A stretch of DNA of 61,321 bases, from assembly GCA_024402695.1 (NCBI GenBank), contig JAKSTG010000017.1, positions 1 to 61,321 on the forward strand. The letters are read 5' to 3'. Below the pieces are notes generated by a model. It did no database searches and had not been told where the DNA came from. It worked only from the letters and a program-made list of their open reading frames with translations. Made by a program: the position numbers and the translations under genes. The stretch's first letter is position 1; every line of letters begins with the position of its first letter. The stretch comes from Treponema sp. (GTDB lineage: Bacteria; Spirochaetota; Spirochaetia; Treponematales; Treponemataceae). Positions 40,288-48,616 of this stretch are shown here, in pieces.

Positions 40288-40803
40288 TCAGAGTGTCTTT
40301 AAAAGTTCCAGATAAAGATTTTTATCGCCATTTAAAAGACGAATCTGATTGTTCAGAAGTTCAATATTTTTATCACAGTATTCTTTGATTACTGTCTTAC
40401 TTTTGTTTGTTTCAATTTCACCATAGCGTTCAATGACAGAAAAAGCCTTCTCCAGATTTTCAAAATCCTGGGTGAAGATCATCTTACCTTTGGAAGCGTC
40501 GGCAAAACCTCTCAGCTTTTCTGAAATGTCTCCGTAATCGCGCTGAGCCGAAATCCAGAGAGGAGAACTTAAATTCATAAAATCTACTCTCAGCTGGGTA
40601 AGCTTAATGGTTTTTCCCATAATTTTTGCTTCCATATCCGAGAGATCCTGATTCAAATAGAATTCGATTTTTTTAGAAGTACAAGTAATACCTCTTTCCT
40701 GCACGATAAGCTGGAAAACAGGTGTCTTTAATTTAATGAGAATCTTATTGCCTTTAAACGAAAAAAAACTTTCTTTATAGGAAAGTACGGCGCCTACTAC
40801 CAT
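40288..40803 (-). CDS. Conserved-looking protein of unknown function
   Basis: A 171-residue soluble protein. The first half is beta-rich (ESFFSFKGNKILIKLKTPVF, IEFYLNQDLSDME) and resembles a small lipocalin- or PH-like barrel; the second half is helical (KLRGFADASKGKMIFTQDFENLEKAF). There is no signal peptide or membrane segment and no known motif. It is followed closely by surE on the same strand. An AGGAG stands upstream of the ATG. Confidence 0.6.
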   Translation of the reverse strand: MVVGAVLSYKESFFSFKGNKILIKLKTPVFQLIVQERGITCTSKKIEFYLNQDLSDMEAKIMGKTIKLTQLRVDFMNLSSPLWISAQRDYGDISEKLRGFADASKGKMIFTQDFENLEKAFSVIERYGEIETNKSKTVIKEYCDKNIELLNNQIRLLNGDKNLYLELLKTL

Positions 40804-40883
40804 TAAATGCTCCTTTCATTAATTTATCAGAAAAAAGCCAAAAAAGAAACAACTTTGTCATTTTGGAGATTTTCACACTTCCC

Positions 40884-41933
40884 CTACATCCAGGTCAAAA
40901 ATAAATGACACAAAACAAAGCTCATAGGAAAAGTAACAAGAGTCAGCAAGGTCGAAATAAGGCAAGCTCTTGAAGCAAGCTGTTCTTCACGATGTGCCTG
41001 CACACACATAATACTTAAAGTAACACTTATAGGAGCACTGAAACCAACAACAATAGAAATCATGCTGTATTCATTAAAAGTGAATAAACCGGATTTATGA
41101 ATAATAAAACATAAGAGTGTTACAACTATTGGACCGGCAATATTTCGCAAAAGAGCGATGAGCCATGCGAAACGGTCTTTTATGCATTCACTAAGTTCTG
41201 CTTCAGCAATGCTCATTCCAATCATAAACATACACAAAGGACTTATCATGCTGGCAAGACTTTTCACTGTAACGTACATAACCGGAAGAGTCTTATCTAT
41301 GCGCAAAAAGGAATAGGTCCTGTCTCCAACCAAAACCTGGGGAGTAACATTCTGTACAAGAAAAACGAAAATTCCAGCAAACATACCAATCATGACCGGA
41401 TTCAGGAAAACCTTTTTAAATGAAGAACCAAAATTTTCCCTTGTGATTTTTTCTCCCGAGATTATGCTGTATCCAATAATGTAAACAAAAATCCTGAAAA
41501 CAATACTGATTGTACTGATATACAGAAGAACTTCATCGGCCTTTCCGCCATATACAGACTGAAGAATTGGCATACTAAAAAGTGTAGTCTGTCCTATAGC
41601 CATAAAAAGCCCGCTGATAGTAGAAACATCCCGTCCCTTTTTAATAAAAATAAGTTTTCCAATTAAAATGAGAACAATATAAAAAATAAACGCAAGAAAA
41701 AATTCAACGAGACTGGCCTTAAAACTGGCCCACTCAAAATCCTGCATAAAGGCGTTAAATGCAAAACAAGGAACAGTAAGTTTCCAAATAAGAGCGGTGA
41801 TTGTTTTTTTACCCGCAGAGTCCACTATTCCAGAGCGCATAAAAACAAAACCTAAAAAGATGATAATTACTGTTTCAAAAAAGGCACTTAAAAAGTGTGG
41901 ATCTGTAAAAACAATCAGAAATATATTAGCCAT
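40884..41933 (-). CDS. AEC family (auxin efflux carrier-type) transporter
   Basis: A protein of about 349 residues with ten predicted membrane helices in two halves. It begins with HFLSAFFETVIIIFLGFVFMRSGIVDSAGKKTITALIWKLTVPCFAF, the typical AEC opening, and has the gap-like break near residue 190 and FSAPISVTLSIMCVQAHREEQLASRACLISTLLTLVTFP at the end. AEC proteins carry organic acids or amino acids such as malate. I chose ATG 41933 because AGGA stands 5 nt upstream; the ATG at 41948 has no ribosome site. Confidence 0.82.
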   Translation of the reverse strand: MANIFLIVFTDPHFLSAFFETVIIIFLGFVFMRSGIVDSAGKKTITALIWKLTVPCFAFNAFMQDFEWASFKASLVEFFLAFIFYIVLILIGKLIFIKKGRDVSTISGLFMAIGQTTLFSMPILQSVYGGKADEVLLYISTISIVFRIFVYIIGYSIISGEKITRENFGSSFKKVFLNPVMIGMFAGIFVFLVQNVTPQVLVGDRTYSFLRIDKTLPVMYVTVKSLASMISPLCMFMIGMSIAEAELSECIKDRFAWLIALLRNIAGPIVVTLLCFIIHKSGLFTFNEYSMISIVVGFSAPISVTLSIMCVQAHREEQLASRACLISTLLTLVTFPMSFVLCHLFLTWM

Positions 41934-42047
41934 TTGTTCCTGTTCCATAAAAGAAATTAAACCTTTTATAGAATACCCGAGAGCAAATTCTACTGAAATC
42001 GCAATATTTTTTTCAAGTTGTCATTACAATTACTAAACGTTCTTTTT

Positions 42048-42875
42048 TTATACATCCAGATTCACTTCGTTTACGCGGGAAATCTTTTTTTGCTCAAAGC
42101 GGGCCATCACCTTATGCATGTCTTCTGTTGTAAGTTCCATGCAGGCATTCTTCAGATTTTCTGGAACTCCGTAAAAGGCTTCGGCCATAGCACCTGCAAT
42201 ACAAGCCAGAGTATCTGCATCGCCGCCAAGTGAAACTGCGTTACGGATCACGTCTTCAAAATCAATTCCTTCAAGGAAAGCGGTCACAGCTTCTGGAACT
42301 GTTTCTTGGCAGCTTTCCACATGATGATAATCAGGTCTGATCTCTGCAAGAGTTCTGTTCAGCTTGTAGCCGAACTCTTTTTCTACATAGGCTTTGATTT
42401 CTTCCTTTGATTTTCCGTTTCTTGAAAGCCACATGACTGCAGCCGTACATTCAGCCCCCTTCACTCCTTCAGGATGATTATGGGTAACCTCAGCAGACCA
42501 GCGGGCAACTTCGCGGGTACGTTCCAGTGTTTCAAAAAGCCATCCTACAGAAGATACCCTCATGGCCGAGCCGTTTCCCCAGGAGTTGTAAGGGTCCACA
42601 CTCTCCTTGGCCAGCCACATGAAAAATCTTCCACCATAACCGGCGTTGGGATATTTGTGCCCCCAGACCTGCATGGCAACAATTATGTTCCTTTTGATTG
42701 TTCTTTCGTCGGCATCAAGTCCTGCTTTAAGAATACCGTCGCAGACTGCAAGGGTCATGACACTGTCGTCTGTAAAAGAAGGAAATTCCGCAAAAAGAGG
42801 GAAATTCTTTGTCTTCCTTCCCCTATCGAATTCGTATGGTTCCCCGATAATATCACCTAAAATTGCACCGAACAT
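42048..42875 (-). CDS. ADP-ribosylglycohydrolase family protein
   Basis: A 275-residue all-helical hydrolase of the DraG/ARH family. It has GAILGDIIGEPYEF at the N-terminus, the metal-binding FPSFTDDSVMTLAV (near 33-46), GNGSAMRVSSVGWLF and the second metal motif AVSLGGDADTLACIAGAMAEAFYG (near 225-248). Such enzymes remove ADP-ribose from proteins or nucleic acid. The target is unknown. A GGAGG precedes the start. Confidence 0.88.
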   Translation of the reverse strand: MFGAILGDIIGEPYEFDRGRKTKNFPLFAEFPSFTDDSVMTLAVCDGILKAGLDADERTIKRNIIVAMQVWGHKYPNAGYGGRFFMWLAKESVDPYNSWGNGSAMRVSSVGWLFETLERTREVARWSAEVTHNHPEGVKGAECTAAVMWLSRNGKSKEEIKAYVEKEFGYKLNRTLAEIRPDYHHVESCQETVPEAVTAFLEGIDFEDVIRNAVSLGGDADTLACIAGAMAEAFYGVPENLKNACMELTTEDMHKVMARFEQKKISRVNEVNLDV

Positions 42876-42943
42876 AAATACCTCCGCTTAAATCATCTAT
42901 ATTCAGAATATACCCTAAAATCAGTCTTTCAGGGTCGCCGTCA

Positions 42944-42964
42944 CGGGGACTTTTTAAATCCCCG
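42944..42964. terminator. Small hairpin after the AAA ATPase gene
   Basis: Arms CGGGGA and TCCCCG pair around a 9-nt AT-rich loop, 12 nt after the stop codon on the minus strand. There is no T-run on that strand, so termination would be weak. Only 6 bp are paired. Confidence 0.3.
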
Positions 42965-42975
42965 CGCCAACTGTT

Positions 42976-44739
42976 TTAGGCCACGAACCCTACCCTGCGT
43001 TCACATTCCCCGCCAAGAACTTCGTGTTCACACATTTCTATAATACATGCCAAAGTTGGTGTCACACCGCTAATTACTTCATCAATTTCGATTTTACGGG
43101 CGATGTTGTCGATCTGACCACCGGAAAATTCAAATCTTTCGGCAAGTGAAACGGCATCTTTTTCCGAAAGGAAAGTAAGCTTGCTCTGCCAGATTTTTGC
43201 ACGAACAGAAACTTCAGGTTTTTCGAATTTTACCTTGAAAAGGAAGCGACGGTCAAAAGCTGAATCCATGTTTGTTGCCAGGTTGGTGGTAGCAATAAGG
43301 ATGCCTTCCAGATTTTCAATCTCTTCAAGGAAAATGTTCTGAAGAGCGTTCTCTGTCTGTCCCGGTCCCGAGCTGTTTTCACCAATGTTACGGCGTTTCG
43401 AGATAATGGCATCAGCTTCATTCAGGAACAGAATAGGAAGTCCGCGTTTTTCCCTTTTTGCGGATTCGCATTCCTTCTTGTACTCAGTGAAAATTCTTTT
43501 TGTAAGACGTTCACTTTCCCCGAACCACATTGTCTTGGTTTCAGAGATGTCTACCTGGTAAACGGCACGTCCTGTCTTTTTGGCAATCTGAAGAACACTC
43601 TCTGTCTTTCCGGTTCCAGGATCCCCGTGAAAAAGAACTGCAACCCCTTTATGCATCCCCTTCTTTTCAAGTCTTTCCTGAAGTGCCGTAAAATTTTCCT
43701 TATTAAGGGCATTGTAAATTGTGTCCAGCTGAGACTGAATTTCATTCGGATAGAAAAGTTCTTTTTCTGAAATCTTTTCAGGCAGAATAGCCGAATGGTT
43801 TCCTGTTTTTTCTTTAGTAAAGCACATTGCATCTTCCCCAAGAAGGATTTCAAGCCCGGCTTTTGTGATATAGATTTCAGATTTGTCCACAAAATCCGTT
43901 GTTTCCATCTCTACAAGATTTGATTCCTGAAGATGATGTTTTCCCGAAATGAACTGCTGCTTTGCTCCAGACTTCAGGGAACTTTCATAGAATCTTCTGA
44001 TGATTGCACCAAGATTCACAGAGCAATCCTGAACACGGGCAGCCGAGAGCATGTAGAGGATTCCCCTTTCGTTTTCTTTAGGAACAGCTTTTTTCATGTC
44101 CTTGATGTACTTTTCGTTCTTGTACTTGATTTCAAGGGCTTTAAGATCTTTCATTGTGTTCGATCTTGGAACTCTGTTCTTTTCGATTGCTGAATCAACT
44201 TCATCAAGAAAGGCGTAAACATCCTTGTTTTTTGATGGTTTTACAAGTTTAAGAGGCTTTTCTTCTGAAATGCATTCAACAGATTCCGGAGAAACGGAAT
44301 AGACTGTTTCTACAGAGCCGTCAAAACGGTCATATTCAACGTCTTCCACAATAAGCCCACGCGAAATCATTTCCTGAATGTCCTTCTTATAGCGGATCAA
44401 TTCACGGCAATTAATATGAAGTTTAACTTCAGCTACTCTTTCCATTGGAATTCCGCCCTGAAAAGAGAAAAGTCCACAGAAAATGAAGGTCTGGATTTCG
44501 TTTGTATTAAGGTATGAAGAAACCTTAGCAACCAAAGATTTCTGTTCTTCAAAGGTAAGCTGAAGTCGGCTGTTATCACATGCATCATTTTCATCATCCT
44601 CGTCTTCTTCATCAGAAAAGGATTTCCCCATGTTTTCCGAAAGGTAAATAACGGCATCCAAAATTGTCATGTCTTTTACTTCTGGTTTCTTGAAGTATTC
44701 ACCAAGAAGGCTTTTTCTGTTTTCTTTTACTTCTTTCAT
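42976..44739 (-). CDS. AAA+ ATPase with variant Walker B
   Basis: A 587-residue ATPase. The N-terminal roughly 370 residues hold an acidic patch (SDEEDEDDENDACD near 45) and winged-helix-like regions I do not recognise. The C-terminal AAA+ module has Walker A HGDPGTGKTESV (near 375), MWFGESERLTKRIF, Walker B PILFLNEADAI (the usual Asp is Asn, the catalytic Glu kept), sensor 1 IATTNLATN and the arginine finger AFDRRF. The FLNEAD form occurs in a bacterial clade of Cdc48-like ATPases. It lies next to the replication module but is transcribed away from it, and its substrate is unknown. Confidence 0.75.
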   Translation of the reverse strand: MKEVKENRKSLLGEYFKKPEVKDMTILDAVIYLSENMGKSFSDEEDEDDENDACDNSRLQLTFEEQKSLVAKVSSYLNTNEIQTFIFCGLFSFQGGIPMERVAEVKLHINCRELIRYKKDIQEMISRGLIVEDVEYDRFDGSVETVYSVSPESVECISEEKPLKLVKPSKNKDVYAFLDEVDSAIEKNRVPRSNTMKDLKALEIKYKNEKYIKDMKKAVPKENERGILYMLSAARVQDCSVNLGAIIRRFYESSLKSGAKQQFISGKHHLQESNLVEMETTDFVDKSEIYITKAGLEILLGEDAMCFTKEKTGNHSAILPEKISEKELFYPNEIQSQLDTIYNALNKENFTALQERLEKKGMHKGVAVLFHGDPGTGKTESVLQIAKKTGRAVYQVDISETKTMWFGESERLTKRIFTEYKKECESAKREKRGLPILFLNEADAIISKRRNIGENSSGPGQTENALQNIFLEEIENLEGILIATTNLATNMDSAFDRRFLFKVKFEKPEVSVRAKIWQSKLTFLSEKDAVSLAERFEFSGGQIDNIARKIEIDEVISGVTPTLACIIEMCEHEVLGGECERRVGFVA

Positions 44740-44864
44740 TTGATAACTCCTTATTTTGTGATAAGGAATATACTGAAAAAATCTGTGTCGTGTTTTTGTG
44801 AATTTTTCCGGGGAAAGATTGGCGGATATTATAAAATGATATAAATCATATATAGAACATACAT

Positions 44865-44980
44865 CTTTTTTATATCTTTAAACTATCATTCGTTAGTAAA
44901 TTGTATATCATATTTAAATAAAATATCATTTAAAATTAAGTAGTTTATATATCTTATTTATATACAAATTATATCTTTTT
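44865..44980. repeat. AT-rich block with repeated ATATC motifs, possible centromere site
   Basis: Five ATATC cores (44872, 44905, 44923, 44949, 44971) occur within about 105 bp in a block that is almost wholly A and T, each followed by a T/A-rich tail such as TTTAAA or TTTTT. The block lies upstream of parA, where parS-like or operator sites usually stand. The repeats are degenerate and could be chance in such AT-rich DNA. Confidence 0.3.
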
Positions 44981-45157
44981 GATAATTCCTGCCATCAAAG
45001 CCTTTCTTCCAACCGATCCCCCGCCCTTTCGCCACAAGCTCTCAGAGGCCTTCTGGGAGGGGCTTTTTTCGGGTAGTGAAATTACACTCCCCCACCCATT
45101 TGGACGCGTCAGAATGAATTCTAGACGTATATTTTTAATCAATACTTACTATATACA

Positions 45158-45188
45158 TTGTATATACAAAATCTATACTGTATATACA
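45158..45188. promoter_or_regulatory. Two palindromes upstream of the parA promoter
   Basis: TTGTATATACAA (45158-45169) and TGTATATACA (45179-45188) are perfect palindromes whose centres are 20 bp apart, so they face the same side of the helix. They end 16 bp before the -35 of parA. A near copy, CGTATATACA, lies at 46566-46575 just before the initiator gene. This is the layout of an operator for one regulator of both units; the ParB-like protein, which has a ribbon-helix-helix-like tail, is the natural candidate. Confidence 0.5.
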
Positions 45189-45204
45189 AATGATATAACT
45201 TTTC

Positions 45205-45234
45205 TTGACAAAACATATAAAACTGACATATTAT
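45205..45234 (+). promoter_or_regulatory. parA promoter
   Basis: TTGACA (45205-45210), an 18-bp spacer and TATTAT (45229-45234) form a strong vegetative promoter. Transcription would start near 45241, about 30 nt before the ATG at 45271. Confidence 0.65.
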
Positions 45235-45270
45235 GAATATAAATCAAATATACATGTGGGTGGGAAAATC

Positions 45271-46029
45271 ATGTACACAATTTCGTTAAGTATCCAGAAA
45301 GGGGGAGTTGGAAAAACTGCCCTCAGCGTAACCTTTGCATCTGAACTTGCAAAACACGGAAAAACCGTAGTTATCGATGCAGACCCTCAGGGAACAGCAA
45401 CCAGCCATTTCAATCCAGATGAACTGGAATATGACCTTGCAGATTACTTCTTCGGCCAGTGCACAGCAGAAAAACTGATTCTGAATACTGAAGTCGCAAA
45501 CCTGGACCTGGTACCAACAGCCGGGGTAGGGGGACAGCTCAAAATGTACTCTGAAACAAAAGGGGTTTCCGATTACATGTGTTTCAAACGTCTTGTAAGG
45601 GATCTTGAAGCTCTGGGATACGAATATTGTGTAATCGACCTTTCTCCAGCCTTCGGAACCTTCGAAAAGAACGCTCTGGAAGCCTCAGACGAAGCAATTA
45701 CACCTATTATTCCTGATCCAAACGGAATTGACGGACTTCAGATCTTCATCAGCCGTCTTCAGGAAGCAAAACAGAACGATATGTCTGAAAAACCGGCCTA
45801 CAAGAAAATCGTTGTAAATCAGTATAACAAGAGCATCGCAATGCATGTTCAGTATACAGACATGATCATGCAGAGCCTTTCGGCAAACTACCAGATCTAC
45901 AAGGTTCCTGTTGACCAGGCCTTCTCAAAAGCCCGTGCAGCAAACATTCCGGTACAGGAATTCAAGGGAACAAAAGCAGAAACGCTGGAAACAATTCAGC
46001 AGATAATTGCAGATATTATAAAGAAATAG
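45271..46029 (+). CDS. parA: ParA-type partition ATPase
   Basis: A 252-residue deviant-Walker ATPase. It begins MYTISLSIQKGGVGKTALS with the signature KGGVGKT (10-16), followed by VVIDADPQGTATSHF and YCVIDLSPAFGTFEKNALEASD, the Walker B-like region, then TPIIPDPNGIDGL. Short ParA proteins without an N-terminal HTH segregate plasmids and chromids. The ATG at 45271 is preceded by GGTGGG 7 nt upstream; the frame is open to 45205, but that overlaps the promoter. The ParB-like gene follows at 17 nt. Confidence 0.88.
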   Translation: MYTISLSIQKGGVGKTALSVTFASELAKHGKTVVIDADPQGTATSHFNPDELEYDLADYFFGQCTAEKLILNTEVANLDLVPTAGVGGQLKMYSETKGVSDYMCFKRLVRDLEALGYEYCVIDLSPAFGTFEKNALEASDEAITPIIPDPNGIDGLQIFISRLQEAKQNDMSEKPAYKKIVVNQYNKSIAMHVQYTDMIMQSLSANYQIYKVPVDQAFSKARAANIPVQEFKGTKAETLETIQQIIADIIKK

Positions 46030-46046
46030 GGTAGGGGATAACAAAG

Positions 46047-46535
46047 ATGGCAATTGGAAAGAAAAGCACACAGAAACCAGTAAACATGGCCGATACCTTC
46101 GCCGCCCTGAACAATGCGGCAGCAGGTGTACAGCAGGCTCCTGCAAAAACACAAGCCTCTCCGGTTCAGAATGAAGTTCCTGTTCAGACACCTGTACAGC
46201 CTGTTCAGCAGAATTATTCAGCTCCAGTCCAGCAGACAGTGACACAACAGCCGGTTTCTTCAGTAAATTCATTGAAATCGGGCGGAATTCCAACAGTAGA
46301 AATGGTCGAAGCCTCAAGATCTGCTGTAAAAGCTGAACCTGTAACATCACCTTCTACTGAAAAAACAATGATTTCCCTCCGTCTTTTGAAAAATGACAAG
46401 GAAAAGTTCCAGGAATTCTTCAAAAGCTGCGGACTCAGCTTCACAGACGGCCTTTACATGGCTGCAGATTTTATCCAGCGTGAAGTTGAAAACGGACGAC
46501 TCCAGATGTCAAAATCGGGAATTCAATACAAATAA
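46047..46535 (+). CDS. Putative ParB-analogue DNA-binding partner
   Basis: A 162-residue protein. About 20-95 is rich in Gln, Pro, Val and Ala (VQNEVPVQTPVQPVQQNYSA), so disordered. The C-terminal 55 residues (KTMISLRLLKNDKEKFQEFF then a second helix LSFTDGLYMAADFIQREVEN) have the strand-helix-helix form of ribbon-helix-helix DNA binders, as in ParG-type partition proteins and CopG. Such small partners bind the centromere and repress the operon. No classical ParB domain is present. GGGG stands 9 nt before the ATG. Confidence 0.6.
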   Translation: MAIGKKSTQKPVNMADTFAALNNAAAGVQQAPAKTQASPVQNEVPVQTPVQPVQQNYSAPVQQTVTQQPVSSVNSLKSGGIPTVEMVEASRSAVKAEPVTSPSTEKTMISLRLLKNDKEKFQEFFKSCGLSFTDGLYMAADFIQREVENGRLQMSKSGIQYK

Positions 46536-46594
46536 TATACAAAAGACAATAATTCGTATATCAAACGTATATACAGAACTTATATAAGGCAAAA

Positions 46595-47659
46595 ATGGCA
46601 AAAAAAGACGATAATTATTTTACGTTCCCTAACGGTCCTGCATCAAACCAGATGATGAATGTGGTGCACCATGCCGGCAATCTGGACATATTCCAGCAGC
46701 GCATCGGTGAAAACAGCCACTCCACACAGCTGGATATTTTCGTTCCAAATACAGGATCAACAGAAGTCAGCCAGAAAATTGTTTATAAAACCGACAATAC
46801 GGAAACAACAATCCAGCTGGACAACGTAGATCTGTTCTCAAAATCAAAAAAACCGCTTAAAAAGATCCTTACATATACTCTGGTCAAATTAAGCCAGAAC
46901 AATATTGTCGAAGATCCTGCAAATGACGTGAAAATCTCATTTCCTCTGCAGGATTTCGTAGATTTGGGGTCTTATACATCTCTTGCAACCGCAAGACAGG
47001 CCTTCAACCAGGCAAAAAATCCTCTTACTTCCATCAAAATTGAAGGTCTCGTAAAGGACAAAAAAGACCGACAGGCCATTACAGACAGCGGAATTGAAGT
47101 TCTCTTTACAGGTGCCCACATTAAAAAGGGAATCGTAGAAATCTATCTGAACAAGCGTATCAACTGGCAGCTTTTTGCCCTCCAGTATTTTTCAATTCTG
47201 CCAAAATCCTATTTCAGTCTGAGCGACAATGCGGCCGACTCACTTCTGAACATTTCGATTCTGGCAAGAAAGCGCATATCAGAAATCAAAAAGAACGGCC
47301 ATTTCACCATCAGTTTCAGAACACTCCAGCAGATTCTGGACCTTCCTGATGAAAACAAGACAAAGAATCCGGGACGAGACATCAAGGATGCCATCCTCAA
47401 TGCCCTTGATGAAATCAACAAAAACAACGATGAAGATATGGTCATCGAAGCCGTTTACAATACCAACGGAAACATTCTTCAGTTCCTTAATGACGGTTAC
47501 GCAAAAGTTACCCTCAAAAACCAGTTCCAGGAATACTTCACTGAGCTTGCAGACAGGAAAAACGCAAAAATCGAACAGACAATGAAAAGGCGGGAAGAGA
47601 TTGCTGATAAGGCAAAGGTGAAAGCCCTGGCAGAGAAAATGAAGAAAGACATGGAATAA
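46595..47659 (+). CDS. Putative iteron-binding replication initiator (Rep_3-like)
   Basis: A 354-residue protein. It has two regions that look like winged helices: about 85-215, with LTYTLVKLSQNNIV, ISFPLQDFVDLGSYTSLATARQAFNQA and IEVLFTGAHIKKGIVEIYL; and about 220-320, with ISILARKRISEIKKNGHFTISFRTLQQILDL and IKDAILNALDEINK. This tandem arrangement is that of RepA/RepB/RepE initiators, which bind iterons. The C-terminus is a long charged helix. Its place directly before 15 iterons is strong support; the family name rests on layout, not alignment. The ribosome site AAGG stands 5 nt upstream. Confidence 0.65.
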   Translation: MAKKDDNYFTFPNGPASNQMMNVVHHAGNLDIFQQRIGENSHSTQLDIFVPNTGSTEVSQKIVYKTDNTETTIQLDNVDLFSKSKKPLKKILTYTLVKLSQNNIVEDPANDVKISFPLQDFVDLGSYTSLATARQAFNQAKNPLTSIKIEGLVKDKKDRQAITDSGIEVLFTGAHIKKGIVEIYLNKRINWQLFALQYFSILPKSYFSLSDNAADSLLNISILARKRISEIKKNGHFTISFRTLQQILDLPDENKTKNPGRDIKDAILNALDEINKNNDEDMVIEAVYNTNGNILQFLNDGYAKVTLKNQFQEYFTELADRKNAKIEQTMKRREEIADKAKVKALAEKMKKDME

Positions 47660-47670
47660 AGCCACAAAAA

Positions 47671-48435
47671 GTTATATTTTACGTGGGAAAGGCAGGAATG
47701 AAGTGTATAAATTTACATACATTTTAATCCTGCTTTTTTTATGTCCGGATCAATAAAAAAGTTATATTTTACGTGGGGAAAAAGATATATTTTAGGTGGG
47801 AAATTCCATAAAAAGTTATATTTTACGTGGAATGACTAAAAATTATTTCATTATATTACAAGAAATTAAACATATTGTATAATTTTTAATACAGACAGGA
47901 AAAGTTATATTTTACGTGGGAGAAAAAACATATATTCTGGGTGGATTATCCACGTAAAATATAACAAATTCACGTTTTTAAGCCCGAAATTTAATCATAC
48001 TTAAGAACTTTTCGAGAAAAATCTCAATTTCGGAATTCCAGGAATTCAAAATCTCCAGTTTTAAGAAGCTATGAAGGCAAATCCTAAAAAAATGCCCCTG
48101 TAAAGGCTCAAAAATCATATTTTGCGTGGAAAAAAACGAGGAAAACATATATTTACGGTGGAAAAAAGTATATTTTCTGTGGGAAATCTCATATTCCCGG
48201 TGGAAAAAGTTATATTTTGGGTGGAAAAACTAATTTTCTAACTCTTTATTTTATAAAGAAATAACTAAAACTTAATAATCCTGAAAGTATATGTATAGCG
48301 TATTAACAGCTATAAAATAAGCAGCAGATCTAAAAATCTGCATGCTTTTTATAAAAAATATAAAAAAAGTGGGAATTCATATATTTTATGTGGAATTTAT
48401 CATATTTTAGGTTGATTTTGTTATATTTTACGTGG
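47671..48435. repeat. Iteron array of the replication origin (about 15 copies of a 16-bp repeat)
   Basis: The 957-bp gap between the initiator and primase-helicase genes (47660-48616) has no gene. It holds the unit GTTATATTTTACGTGG. Five direct copies are exact (starts 47671, 47761, 47815, 47904, 48420) and one is exact but inverted (47950-47965). Nine more match 10 to 14 of 16 bases: 47784, 47929, 48114, 48146, 48167, 48188, 48209, 48378, 48399. Spacing is irregular, so this is not a CRISPR array. At the inverted copy, TTATCCACG (47946-47954) is one base from the E. coli DnaA box. AT-rich stretches around 48230-48300 could be the unwinding element. Confidence 0.88.
48324..48350 (+). terminator. 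Hairpin with T-run inside the origin region
   Basis: GCAGAT and ATCTGC pair around a 6-nt loop, followed by ATGCTTTTT. The short stem is flanked by more partly pairing bases. It may end transcription coming from the initiator gene, or mark an RNA made in the origin. Confidence 0.4.
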
Positions 48436-48532
48436 AAAACCAATATTGCTAATTGCTTAAAATACAAAAAAATAAAGCCTTTGAAAAAATCCTAAGAGCT
48501 ATTAATAGCTTTAAAAAAGCTTACGTATAAAA

Positions 48533-48563
48533 GTGATGGCGATTTGTAAATTCGCCGAATCAC
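48533..48563. repeat. Imperfect hairpin before the primase-helicase gene
   Basis: GTGATGGCGA pairs with TCGCC and ATCAC (2-nt bulge) around a loop of about 9 nt. Just upstream stands a perfect 14-bp palindrome, AGCTATTAATAGCT (48498-48511). Both lie between the last iteron and the gene start at 48617 and may take part in initiation, priming or control. No function is shown. Confidence 0.35.
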
Positions 48564-48616
48564 AAGTAATATGATTTCAAATACATATATTCAAATGGAA
48601 TCAGGGTGGGGACCAG

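Noticed and set aside
45022..45068. Rho-independent terminator before parA (CTCTCAGA...TTCTGGGAGGGGCTTTTTT)
   Set aside because: The arms pair only in part and the GGGG before the T-run is not matched; too weak to list as a feature.
47671..48435. Regularly repeated 16-bp units as a CRISPR array
   Set aside because: Spacing is irregular (about 20 to 190 bp), one copy is inverted, many are degenerate, no cas genes are nearby, and the setting between an initiator and a primase-helicase explains them as iterons.
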